From Nitrosomonadales bacterium (lineage in GTDB: Bacteria; Pseudomonadota; Gammaproteobacteria; Burkholderiales; Gallionellaceae), in contig JACRME010000009.1 of NCBI GenBank assembly GCA_016235045.1, positions 62,001-126,000 of the forward strand: 64,000 nt of DNA, read 5' to 3'. Below, in pieces: positions 38,819 to 47,404 of the stretch (positions are counted from its first letter, which is position 1; each line of letters opens with the position of its first letter). Below the pieces are notes generated by a model. That model was not told the DNA's origin. It made no database searches and saw only the letters and a list, made by a program, of their open reading frames with translations. Position numbers and translations under genes: made by a program.

Positions 38819-41743
38819 ATGAACGTAAACGATTGTGCATTTGGAAAATTGTCAGCGGCGGTATTGGCGTGTTTGATGTTTTGTTTCGCCGCTATCGTCT
38901 ATGCAAAGCCGGTACCAAGCGCCCCGCCGTTCGATCATTCGAAAACCAGGTTCCAGCTCAGGGACATTCATACCACGTTGAAATGCGAGCAATGCCACGT
39001 GGACGGCATTTTCAAGAATACGCCGCTGGACTGCGCAGGATGCCATTCCACCGGAAGCCGTGTCGGCGCCAAGCCGAAACCCGTCAATCATGTCAGAACA
39101 AACAACGCGTGCGACACCTGTCACACCAGCCCCACCAGTTTCCTGGTGAAGAGCTACAACCATGCCGGCATATCCGGCGATTGCGCCTCCTGCCACAACG
39201 GTCAGTCAATTGGCGTAGTGAGCAAGTCTGCGAGGCACTTTCCGACTTCGTTGCCTTGCGAATCCTGCCATACCAACACCAGCACCTTTACCAGTTGGAG
39301 GATGAACCACAGCGGAATATCGAGCGGATGCAAATTGTGTCACGGTGATTCGCAAATATATCCGGGTGTTGTCAGCAAACCCGTAACCCATATTGCCACC
39401 AACGGCGCCGCCTGCGAAACCTGCCATTCCAGCACCACAACATTCGGTGGCGCAACGTTCGATCACTCGAGCACGACCGTCGCCAATGTCTGCAATACCT
39501 GCCATTTGGGACAATTTGCCGGGGTGACGACGCAGTCGGCGGTGCATATCCCGACCGGAGGCGCGCAATGCGATACCTGCCACAGCACCTCCAATACGGC
39601 CAGTTTCAATACGTTCCTGGGGGGCAATTACGACCACGTCGGGCCGCCGACGGCTCCAGGAAGGTGTTCGAGCTGCCACTCGGGCAGTCTCCTCGGGGCA
39701 CGGGGCAAGCCAGCGACTCACCTGGCGACAACGCAGCAATGCGACGCATGCCACACGCAAACCAACACGTCGAATTACACGACTTTCCTCGGCGCCACCT
39801 ATACCCACACCACGCCGCCGGGAACTTGCGCGACCTGCCATAACGGGACAACCGCGCTGGGCAAATCGTCGACGCACGTTGCCACAACGGCGGCCTGCGA
39901 CGTCTGCCACACGAATACGGCAAATTACACGACTTTCGCGGGCGCGCGTTATGTTCACCCGACTCCGCCGGGGGTATGCGCAACTTGCCACAACGGCACC
40001 ACAGCATTGGGCAAATCGTCAAATCACCTTCCAACCACAGCGGCCTGCGACACTTGCCATACGCAGACCAACACGCAGAATTACACAACCTTCTTCGGCG
40101 CTTCCTTCCCGCACACTGCCCCGATCGCGGCCTGTTCGACTTGCCACAACGGCACCTTGGCGTTGGGCAAGCCGGCCAGCCACATTCTGACATCGGCGGA
40201 ATGCGATAAATGCCATACGGCAACCAACACCGGCAATTACGCGACATTCCTGGGAGCCGTCTTTATTCACACCACGCCGATAGGCATTTGCGCAAACTGC
40301 CACAACGGCACGACGGCAACAGGAAAGCCGGTGTTCCACATCGCCTACAGCAATCCGCCTTATACCGGTTGCGATTCGTGCCACACCGCCGCCAATACCA
40401 ATAATTACACGACATTCTTTGGGGCCACCTTCACCCACCAGGCCATATCGCAAGCTTGCTCGGTATGTCACGACGGCACGACGGCAAAGGGAAAGTCGGC
40501 GACCCACGTGCCGACGACTGCAGCATGCGATACCTGCCACACGCAAGTCAACACGGCCAATTACACCACCTTCCTCGGGGCCTCGTACACACACAACACA
40601 CCGCCGGGAATATGCGCAAGCTGCCACAACAACACGACTGCGCTGGGCAAACCCGCGACCCACGTGCCGACGTCTGCCGCGTGCGATAGCTGTCATACGC
40701 AGGCCAACACGTCGAATTACACGACCTTCAAGGGAGGCTCCTACACCCATGCCAGCCCGCCGGGCGTCTGTTCGACCTGCCATAACGGCACGACTGCAAT
40801 TGGAAAATCGGCCACGCACGTGGCGACGTCGGCGGCCTGCGACACATGCCACACCAACACGGCCAATTACACGACATTCCTGGGCGCCTCGTATACCCAT
40901 ACCACTCCCCCGGCCACGTGTACCAACTGCCATAACGGGGCCACCGCGCTGGGCAAGCCGGCCATTCATGTCACAACCACGGCTGCCTGCGACGTATGCC
41001 ACACCCAGGCCAACACCGGCAATTACACGTCGTTCCTCGGCGCGACCTTTACGCATTCCACCCCGCCGGGCGTTTGTTCGACCTGCCATAACGGCACGAT
41101 AGCTCTGGGCAAGTCGGGCTCCCACATCGCGACGACGGCCGAATGCGACAATTGCCACACGCAACAGAATACGGCGAACTACACGACATTCCTGGGGGCG
41201 GTAACCCACACCGCATCCATGGCGGGCCAATGTCATACCTGCCACAACGGATCCGCGGCCAAAGGCGTATCCGCGGGGCATATTCCGGTCGCCGGGCTTT
41301 CCTGCGATGCCGGCGGATGCCACAAGATATACGGCGGTGCCGTTACCACGTTTGGCGGGGCAATCATGAGCCACGCCGTGGTCACGGCCACGCGCTGCGA
41401 TGTTTGCCACAACGGCTCGTACACGGCGCAAGGCAATCTGGGCGCGCTGGGAAAGATCACCAACCACATTCCGACGGCGATCACCGGCACGCTGGATTGC
41501 ACCACTTGCCATACCGCCCCCGTCTATACCAGCGCGACCGGATGGTCGTCCGAAAGGATGAATCACAATGGGGCGCAAGGCGGCGGGCCGGTATATTGCG
41601 TGACTTGCCACCTCAAGGGCGTCACCTACGTGGGAAGCATGGAAAAGAAGAGCCATGAGGGCGCCAGCACGTCCAAGGATTGCTCGAGTTCGGGCTGCCA
41701 CAGGCCAAAAGGCAGCAGGGGTACGGCGTACTCCAAGTGGTAA
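38819..41743 (+). CDS. Giant modular multiheme cytochrome c, 33 CXXCH plus 2 CX4CH motifs
   Basis: The 974-residue secreted protein (signal peptide ending near FAAIVYA) has 33 CXXCH motifs and two CX4CH motifs (CDAGGCH, CSSSGCH), up to 35 hemes by count. After three N-terminal hemes, the rest forms 16 two-heme modules of about 50-60 residues with the pattern CHNGTTALGKSSTHV-CDTCHTQTN-NYTTFLGAxYTHTTPPG. Each module has two further His (in THV and YTH), matching two bis-His hemes. The protein is Thr/Asn/Ala-rich and weakly charged, unlike the Lys-rich periplasmic partner. That contrast and the porin gene downstream suggest it is held in or outside the outer membrane. It may be the terminal wire to iron or minerals. 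The start follows GGGAG eight bases upstream. Confidence 0.92.
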   Translation: MNVNDCAFGKLSAAVLACLMFCFAAIVYAKPVPSAPPFDHSKTRFQLRDIHTTLKCEQCHVDGIFKNTPLDCAGCHSTGSRVGAKPKPVNHVRTNNACDTCHTSPTSFLVKSYNHAGISGDCASCHNGQSIGVVSKSARHFPTSLPCESCHTNTSTFTSWRMNHSGISSGCKLCHGDSQIYPGVVSKPVTHIATNGAACETCHSSTTTFGGATFDHSSTTVANVCNTCHLGQFAGVTTQSAVHIPTGGAQCDTCHSTSNTASFNTFLGGNYDHVGPPTAPGRCSSCHSGSLLGARGKPATHLATTQQCDACHTQTNTSNYTTFLGATYTHTTPPGTCATCHNGTTALGKSSTHVATTAACDVCHTNTANYTTFAGARYVHPTPPGVCATCHNGTTALGKSSNHLPTTAACDTCHTQTNTQNYTTFFGASFPHTAPIAACSTCHNGTLALGKPASHILTSAECDKCHTATNTGNYATFLGAVFIHTTPIGICANCHNGTTATGKPVFHIAYSNPPYTGCDSCHTAANTNNYTTFFGATFTHQAISQACSVCHDGTTAKGKSATHVPTTAACDTCHTQVNTANYTTFLGASYTHNTPPGICASCHNNTTALGKPATHVPTSAACDSCHTQANTSNYTTFKGGSYTHASPPGVCSTCHNGTTAIGKSATHVATSAACDTCHTNTANYTTFLGASYTHTTPPATCTNCHNGATALGKPAIHVTTTAACDVCHTQANTGNYTSFLGATFTHSTPPGVCSTCHNGTIALGKSGSHIATTAECDNCHTQQNTANYTTFLGAVTHTASMAGQCHTCHNGSAAKGVSAGHIPVAGLSCDAGGCHKIYGGAVTTFGGAIMSHAVVTATRCDVCHNGSYTAQGNLGALGKITNHIPTAITGTLDCTTCHTAPVYTSATGWSSERMNHNGAQGGGPVYCVTCHLKGVTYVGSMEKKSHEGASTSKDCSSSGCHRPKGSRGTAYSKW
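39664..41230 (+). repeat. Tandem two-heme repeats (about 150-160 bases each, ten copies)
   Basis: Ten near-identical modules covering hemes 10-29 of the giant cytochrome repeat with a period of 150-162 bases. Recurring DNA words include TGCCACAACGGCACGAC, GGGCAAA/GGGCAAGCC and AATTACACGAC. More diverged modules flank the block on both sides. The close similarity makes slippage or unequal recombination likely, so heme number may vary between strains. Confidence 0.88.
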
Positions 41744-41771
41744 CAAGCGCGAAAATATTCCTCTAACCCTG

Positions 41772-41798
41772 AAGCCGACTTCCGTGAAGTCGGCTTTT
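41772..41798 (+). terminator. Intrinsic terminator between giant cytochrome and porin
   Basis: AAGCCGACTT-CCGTG-AAGTCGGCTT is a perfect ten-pair stem followed by TT (TTTT in all from the stem end), 29 bases after the cytochrome stop and about 26 bases before the porin ATG. It probably causes partial termination, lowering porin mRNA relative to cytochrome mRNA. No clear promoter is visible between it and the porin. Confidence 0.75.
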
Positions 41799-41823
41799 GC
41801 TGCACAGGACCAGCGTAAACAAA

Positions 41824-44457
41824 ATGGAACATAGAATGCTGCGAAGAACACGGGTGTTTATCGTCGAGCTTATGCTGCTGTGTGCCTTTTCCGGGTATGC
41901 ATCTGCCGAGATCATCGACGATATCACACTGAAGACGGACGGAAACGGCGAAGTCGATGCCGTGGTTAAATTCACCGTTCCAATCCAGTACCTGCGCCAT
42001 TTCCCGCAGCGCAGATCCGCGGACTTCTCAATCTATTTCAACATCCTGGGCAGCGTCCCCCGCAACGAGTGGCAAAATTACGAATCGCACCGGTCGCCGC
42101 CTTCGGATATCGTCCGGGGATTTACGGTAACGACGCGCAACTTGAGTACGGGCCCAAAAATTGATGTTCAATTCAATCGCCCGGCAGAATTCAAAGTCAC
42201 ACCGGGCCCGGACGACCGTACCCTGTTGATCCATATCAAGACGGGCAGCAAGCCGCCAGAACCGGAGAGCAAGCCGATACCATCCTTGCCGTTGCCTGGC
42301 GTCGCGCCGGTCGTGGCTCCGCCCGTTGCCGTGCCGCCAATGCCGGTGACTACCAAAGCGGCTACGCCCCCGCCAGTTCCCCCCGTGACAGCAAAGCCAG
42401 TTCCCGAACCCGCGAAATTGCCCGCTGCAACACCCCCGCCGCCGGTAGCACTAACACCGGAGCCTGAAAAACCCAAGCCGACTCCAACGCCCGCACAGAT
42501 AGCGGCGGCCAAGGCAGTAATTTCCCCGGCATCCAAACCGATGAAACTCGGCGGAAAAGACGGCTTGCCCGTATTCCCCGAACTGGAACAAGTCACCCAG
42601 GGCGCGGTGAGTGCGCAGCCTTCCGAATCCCCCACGCTCGCAGAGCAGACCAAAAGAGCAAATGCCCAAGCGGCGGTAATGATGGCGAAAGGGCGGGATA
42701 GTCTGCTGGGCGGCGAAATGTTTGCCGCAATCGATGCGTTCAACAAGGTGCTGCAGCTTCCGCCCAACAAGTACTCGGCGGACGCGCAATTGTGGATCGG
42801 GATAGCACGCGAAAAAGGCGGCCAGTTGGCCAAGGCCAAGCTGGAATACGAATCCTATTTAAAGCTCTATCCCAACGGGGCAGGGAAGATGTGGGTGTCG
42901 GAACGGCTGGCCAAACTGCAATCCGTTCCCACTCAATCGCCATACGCGGCACAGCCATCGTTGGCCAGGGCGCAGGGCACGGAGATGCAGTTCACGCAAT
43001 ACGGCAATGTCTCCATGTATTACTACTGGGGTAACAGCCAGACCGACACCGTAGCGACGGTAGGCGGGGTTCAAAGCCCGACCAGCTTATCGGTTATCGA
43101 CCAGAAATCGCTGATCGGCAACGTGAACGTAACAGCCCGCGCCTACAACAACGAATTCGACAATCGTTTGGTATTCCAGGGACTGAAGGCGATGAATTTT
43201 TTGCCCGATCAACCGGACAAAAACCGGACCAGCGCTTTTTACTATGAAGTCAAGAACCGGGTTGACGATTATTCGGCGCGTGTTGGTCGCCAGTCCGCGT
43301 TGGGAGGCGGTGTGCTGGGACGATTTGACGGTATCTCGGCGGGATACGGAATTACCTCGAACTGGCGCGCGAATGTTGTGTATGGCCGACTATCCGACGA
43401 TACGGTGGATTCCAAACCGGTGTTCTATGGCGCCAGCCTCGATTTCGGCGTCAGGAACCCGCTGGGAGGCTCGGTCTATGCCATCAGCCAAAAAGCCGAC
43501 GGCCTGACAGACCGCAAGGCGGTGGGAGGTAACCTGAGATATTTCGACCAGGGGAAAAGCGCGATAGCCATGCTGGATTACGATACGCAGTTCAAGGCAC
43601 TGAACATATTCACCGTGCAAGGGACATTGAATGCCGAATCGGATACGGATTACAATTTTCTTGTGGACAGGCGCAGAAGTCCCGTGTTGAGCATCAAGAA
43701 CGCCATTAATGGTTACACCCAGACATGGGCGGTTCAAGTCGTCGATCCTGCCACGGGTCTGCCTCCCATCGATCCTGCCACCGGCCTGCCTTTCCCTCCG
43801 GAGTTCAATTATTTCTCGGCGCCCTCGACCATCGGCGAATTGCGGCAAAATGGATTCACGATGGACGACATACTGGACCTGGCCAATAAACGTACTGCCG
43901 TTACCAACGTGGCGCAAATCGGGGTAAACAAGCGCATCAAGGAAAAATGGCAAGCAGGCGGAGATGTCGTGGTTGCATATACGTCGAGTTTGCCCGAGAG
44001 CGGAACGCAAAACGGCGACGGAACAACCGGGGTGGAAGGTTATGGGCCACCGATGCCTGCAACCGGCAAGGCAGTAACGCTAACCGGGAGAGTCTCCGGG
44101 AGCGACGTCATATTCAGGCGCGATACCACGACATACACCCTGAGTTTCAACAAGAGCTCGTCCGCCAAGGGAGAGACGTTCGTGTTTTACAACCACGCCT
44201 ATTTGAGCGAGTTGCTGGCTTCGCTGAGCGAACGGCTGACGCTGGACACGACATTGACGCAGAACTGGCAAAAAGACAGTTTGGGCGGAAAGACAACCAG
44301 ATATGCGCTCATGTTGAAAACGGGCTATCAGGTGAGAAACAACCTTACGCTGGAAGCGGAGGGGGGCTTTGAGCAATCCAATGTCAAGCCAGCCGCATTG
44401 GAACCATCGAAAATAAAACGGAAATATGTTTCGCTCGGGTTCCGCTGGGATTTCTGA
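41824..44457 (+). CDS. Outer-membrane beta-barrel porin of the cytochrome cluster
   Basis: The protein has about 877 residues with a signal peptide (RVFIVELMLLCAFSGYASA). A periplasmic N-terminal beta domain (about 30-145 of the mature region) and a Pro/Ala/Val/Lys-rich linker (PPVPPVTAKPVPEPAKLP) follow. A TPR-like segment (AQLWIGIAREKGGQLAKAKLEYESYLKLYPNG) leads to a large region of alternating beta strands ending in RKYVSLGFRWDF, the C-terminal Phe signal read by BAM. This fits an outer-membrane barrel that sheaths a multiheme cytochrome, as MtrB and PioB do, with an extra periplasmic arm. The ORF-track start is a TTG inside the terminator; ATG at 41824 or 41836 is more likely. Confidence 0.88.
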   Translation: MEHRMLRRTRVFIVELMLLCAFSGYASAEIIDDITLKTDGNGEVDAVVKFTVPIQYLRHFPQRRSADFSIYFNILGSVPRNEWQNYESHRSPPSDIVRGFTVTTRNLSTGPKIDVQFNRPAEFKVTPGPDDRTLLIHIKTGSKPPEPESKPIPSLPLPGVAPVVAPPVAVPPMPVTTKAATPPPVPPVTAKPVPEPAKLPAATPPPPVALTPEPEKPKPTPTPAQIAAAKAVISPASKPMKLGGKDGLPVFPELEQVTQGAVSAQPSESPTLAEQTKRANAQAAVMMAKGRDSLLGGEMFAAIDAFNKVLQLPPNKYSADAQLWIGIAREKGGQLAKAKLEYESYLKLYPNGAGKMWVSERLAKLQSVPTQSPYAAQPSLARAQGTEMQFTQYGNVSMYYYWGNSQTDTVATVGGVQSPTSLSVIDQKSLIGNVNVTARAYNNEFDNRLVFQGLKAMNFLPDQPDKNRTSAFYYEVKNRVDDYSARVGRQSALGGGVLGRFDGISAGYGITSNWRANVVYGRLSDDTVDSKPVFYGASLDFGVRNPLGGSVYAISQKADGLTDRKAVGGNLRYFDQGKSAIAMLDYDTQFKALNIFTVQGTLNAESDTDYNFLVDRRRSPVLSIKNAINGYTQTWAVQVVDPATGLPPIDPATGLPFPPEFNYFSAPSTIGELRQNGFTMDDILDLANKRTAVTNVAQIGVNKRIKEKWQAGGDVVVAYTSSLPESGTQNGDGTTGVEGYGPPMPATGKAVTLTGRVSGSDVIFRRDTTTYTLSFNKSSSAKGETFVFYNHAYLSELLASLSERLTLDTTLTQNWQKDSLGGKTTRYALMLKTGYQVRNNLTLEAEGGFEQSNVKPAALEPSKIKRKYVSLGFRWDF

Positions 44458-44499
44458 TCGATTTGTCGCCCGGACATCTGCGCACGGGCGGCATGCCGG

Positions 44500-45549
44500 T
44501 TACGCCACCGTGACTGCCTTATCCAGATACACGTCCTGAACTGCATTGAGCAATGCAATGCCGTCCTTCACCGGCTTCTGGAACGCCTTGCGCCCCAGGA
44601 TCAACCCCATGCCGCCGGCGCGCTTGTTGATCACCGCCGTGCGCACCGCCTGCTGCAAGTCGTCCTTGCCCGACTCGCCGCCGGAATTGATCAGACCGGC
44701 GCGTCCCATGTAGCAGTTCGCCACCTGGTAGCGCACCAGGTCGATGGGGTGGTCGGTGGTCAACTCGCTGTACACCTTGGGATGGGTTTTGCCGAACTTG
44801 ATGGCGTTGTAGCCGCCGTTGTTTTCGGCCATCTTTTGTTTCACGATGTCGGCGTTGATGGTCACGGCAAGGTGGTTGGCCTGGCCGGTCAGGTCGGCGG
44901 CGACGTGGTAGTCCTTGTCGGCGGTCTTGAACGCGGAATTGCGCAAGTAAGCCCAGAGGATGGTGGCCATGCCCAATTCATGCGCGTGTTCGAACGCCTC
45001 GGAGATTTCCTGGATCTGGCGGCGCGAATGCTCGGAGCCGTAAAACACGGTTGCGCCCACGGCGACCGCCCCCATGTCGAAGGCCTGATCCACGCTGGCG
45101 AACAACGTCTGGTTGTAAATATTGGGATAAGTCAGTATCTCGTTGTGGTTGATTTTGACGACAAATGGAATCTTGTGCGCGTAGCGGCGGGCGACCGAGC
45201 CCAGCACGCCCAGTGTGGAAGCCACGCCGTTGCAGCCGCCTTCGATGGCGAGCTTGACGATATTCTCCGGGTCGAAATACATCGGGTTGGGCGCGAACGA
45301 GGCGCCGCCGGAATGCTCCACCCCCTGATCCACCGGCAGCAACGAAAGGTAGCCGCTGTTTGCCAGCCGGCCATGTCCGTATAGCGCCTGCAGGCTGCGC
45401 AACACGCCGGTCTTGCGGTCTTTCATGGCCACCACGCGATCCACATAATCCGGTCCCGGCAAGTGCAGCGACTCTTTCGGGATGCCCGCACAGCGGTGCT
45501 TCAACAGATGATCGGCTTCGTCGCCCAGCAATTGCACGATATTCGTCAT
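44500..45549 (-). CDS. fbaB: Class I fructose-bisphosphate aldolase (FbaB/DhnA type)
   Basis: The 349-residue TIM-barrel enzyme interconverts fructose 1,6-bisphosphate and triose phosphates by a Schiff-base lysine. The archaeal/DhnA type is indicated by [13 protein letters not shown] near the start and by VVKINHNEI. The C-terminal phosphate-binding stretches are [14 protein letters not shown] and [12 protein letters not shown]. It is convergent with the porin gene, 42 bases apart. In an autotroph it would serve gluconeogenic carbon flow, which is inference. Confidence 0.92.
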   Translation of the reverse strand: MTNIVQLLGDEADHLLKHRCAGIPKESLHLPGPDYVDRVVAMKDRKTGVLRSLQALYGHGRLANSGYLSLLPVDQGVEHSGGASFAPNPMYFDPENIVKLAIEGGCNGVASTLGVLGSVARRYAHKIPFVVKINHNEILTYPNIYNQTLFASVDQAFDMGAVAVGATVFYGSEHSRRQIQEISEAFEHAHELGMATILWAYLRNSAFKTADKDYHVAADLTGQANHLAVTINADIVKQKMAENNGGYNAIKFGKTHPKVYSELTTDHPIDLVRYQVANCYMGRAGLINSGGESGKDDLQQAVRTAVINKRAGGMGLILGRKAFQKPVKDGIALLNAVQDVYLDKAVTVA

Positions 45550-45636
45550 GATTTTCGCTCCTTGGATGGTCAGAATGGCGTCGCCATCTTACTCCCTGTG
45601 TATAATTTTGTGCATCCCAACTTTGTCCGATTCGAA

Positions 45637-46011
45637 ATGATTACAGGTATCCATCACGCCACGCTGCTGACCAGCGACCTAGCCAGATCGCGCGCATTCT
45701 ACGAAGGCGTGTTGGGCTTGCACCTTGCCAAAAACCGGCCGCAAATGAGCTTCGACGGCGTGTGGTACGACATTGCGGCTAACCAGCAGATTCACCTGAT
45801 GCTGCTGCCCGACCCCGAAGCGGGGTTGCAGCGACCCGCCCATGGCGGGCGCGACCGCCACGTTGCGCTGGGTTTGAAGAGTCTGGAGGAATTGAAGGAG
45901 CGCCTGCAAGCCGCCGGCGTCCGCCACACCATGAGCCAGTCCGGACGACGCGCGGTGTTTTGCCGCGACCCGGATCAGAACGCATTGGAATTCGTCGAGG
46001 TCGATCGGTAA
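45637..46011 (+). CDS. VOC (glyoxalase/dioxygenase-fold) family protein
   Basis: The 124-residue protein has a single vicinal-oxygen-chelate domain: MITGIHHATLLTSDLARSRAFYEGVLGL at the start and DPDQNALEFVEV at the end. Candidate metal ligands are the first His pair and the C-terminal Glu. The substrate is unknown. I chose the ATG at 45637; a perfect TATAAT lies at 45601-45606. Its last base overlaps the zapE start. Confidence 0.85.
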   Translation: MITGIHHATLLTSDLARSRAFYEGVLGLHLAKNRPQMSFDGVWYDIAANQQIHLMLLPDPEAGLQRPAHGGRDRHVALGLKSLEELKERLQAAGVRHTMSQSGRRAVFCRDPDQNALEFVEVDR

Positions 46012-47153
46012 TGCAGCACCCAGTACACAGCACCGGCGTCAGCCCGAAGGCATGGTATCGGGCTGCTTGCGAGAAGTCGGGATTTGTCAGCGATGCGCGG
46101 CAGCAGGAAGCCATCGAGGAACTGGAAAAGTTCTGGCAGCAACTGATGGAGTTCAAGAGCAAGCGCGACCAATTTCTCGGCCGCAGCCTGCTCAGTCCCG
46201 AGGTGCCCAAGGGGTTGTATATCTGGGGAGGCGTGGGGCGGGGCAAGACTTTCCTGATGGACGGGCTGTATCATTGCGTGCCGTTCCGCCGCAAGCGCCG
46301 CATCCATTTTCATAACTTCATGGCCGAAGTGCACCACGAGATGAAGCGGCTTGCCCGCGAGCACGATCCGCTGATGGCCCTGGCCGATGGTATCGTGCGT
46401 TCCACGCGCCTGCTCTGCCTGGACGAATTCCACGTCGACGACATCGCCGATGCGATGATTCTGGGGCGCTTGCTGGGTGCGCTGCTGGAGCGCGGCGTGA
46501 TACTGCTGACCACTTCCAATTTCTCCCCGGACGAACTCTATCCGCATGGTTTGCAGCGGCAGAATTTCCTGCCTGCCATTGCCTTGCTCAAGCGCGAATT
46601 GAAGATATTGCACCTCGAAAGCGGCCCCGATTTCCGCATGCTGCAAATGGAGCGCGACCCGCTCTTCATGCGGTCCGCCGATGCGGCTGCCGACGGACTG
46701 ATGGATTCCCTGTTCCAGCGGCTTACGGCGGGAATGCACGCCGACACGGATTCGATTCGGGTCAGGCATACCGGGATTCCGGTCAGGCGCGCGGCGCGCG
46801 AAGTGGTCTGGTTCGATTTCAGCGAACTGTGCGGCGGGCATCACGACCAATCCGATTATCTGGAAATTGCGCATCGTTATCCGACCGTTTTTGTATCGGG
46901 GATACCCGAAATGACTGCCGAGAACGGCGCGGAGGCGAGGCGCTTTACCTGGCTGATCGACGTGTTGTACGACAACCACGTCAAGCTGGTGGCTTCGTTC
47001 GAGGTGGCGCCGGATTCGCTGTACGGGACGGCGGGGCACGACAGCGAAGCGCAGCGCATCGCCAGCCGCCTGATCGAGATGCAGACGCATCGCTATCTGG
47101 AACTGCCGCATCGCAGCCGCAACGTGTCGTTGACCGAACACGTGGCAGACTGA
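46011..47153 (+). CDS. zapE: Cell division ATPase ZapE (AFG1-like)
   Basis: The 380-residue AAA-type ATPase of the AFG1/ZapE family has Walker A GGVGRGKTFLMDGLY and Walker B (LLCLDEFHVDDIADAMILGRL). The motif TSNFSPDELYPHGLQRQNFLPAI is a family hallmark. ZapE destabilises FtsZ rings in late division in E. coli. The start at 46011 overlaps the VOC stop, and the TGA overlaps the next ATG. Confidence 0.93.
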   Translation: MQHPVHSTGVSPKAWYRAACEKSGFVSDARQQEAIEELEKFWQQLMEFKSKRDQFLGRSLLSPEVPKGLYIWGGVGRGKTFLMDGLYHCVPFRRKRRIHFHNFMAEVHHEMKRLAREHDPLMALADGIVRSTRLLCLDEFHVDDIADAMILGRLLGALLERGVILLTTSNFSPDELYPHGLQRQNFLPAIALLKRELKILHLESGPDFRMLQMERDPLFMRSADAAADGLMDSLFQRLTAGMHADTDSIRVRHTGIPVRRAAREVVWFDFSELCGGHHDQSDYLEIAHRYPTVFVSGIPEMTAENGAEARRFTWLIDVLYDNHVKLVASFEVAPDSLYGTAGHDSEAQRIASRLIEMQTHRYLELPHRSRNVSLTEHVAD

Positions 47154-47398
47154 TGAACAGGAATCTGCTCCGGGCTTTTATGCGTCCCCTCGTGCTGGTG
47201 CTGCTGCTGGGGCTGTTGATCGTTTGCCTGAAAGTGGCCGTGGGGTGGTGGCGGGAAGAACTGACTCCGACGGAAGACGGGAACTGGCTGTGGTTGGCGT
47301 TGTTCCCGATTCTGCTGGCAATATGGTGGCGTTACTTCTCCGTCTTCGGCTGCAAGGAACCGGCCTGCCTGCTGCCCAAAGACGAAGAGCGCCGCTGA
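47153..47398 (+). CDS. Small membrane protein, 81 aa
   Basis: Not a family I recognise. Two membrane segments are visible (PLVLVLLLGLLIVCLKVAVGWW and WLWLALFPILLAIWWRYFSVF). They are separated by an acidic loop (REELTPTEDGN) and followed by a short tail with two cysteines (GCKEPACLLPKDEERR). The start overlaps the zapE stop, so it is coupled to zapE. Confidence 0.75.
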   Translation: MNRNLLRAFMRPLVLVLLLGLLIVCLKVAVGWWREELTPTEDGNWLWLALFPILLAIWWRYFSVFGCKEPACLLPKDEERR

Positions 47399-47404
47399 AC
47401 CGAT

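Noticed and set aside
38819-38890. Giant cytochrome as a lipoprotein (cysteines in its signal peptide)
   Set aside because: The VLAC and MFC contexts do not match a proper lipobox, while VYA before KPV is a good signal peptidase I site.
39664-41230. Possible CRISPR-like array because of regular repeats
   Set aside because: The period is 150-162 bases, the repeats are coding and in frame, and there are no short unique spacers.
41797-41823. TTG start of the porin given in the ORF track
   Set aside because: It lies inside the terminator hairpin's T tract with no ribosome binding site; ATG codons at 41824 and 41836 give a normal signal peptide.
40019-41851. 610-residue minus-strand ORF across the giant cytochrome
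   Set aside because: It is the antisense shadow of the repetitive, stop-poor cytochrome gene; its Arg/Gly-rich protein has no domain signature and the plus-strand product is clearly a cytochrome.
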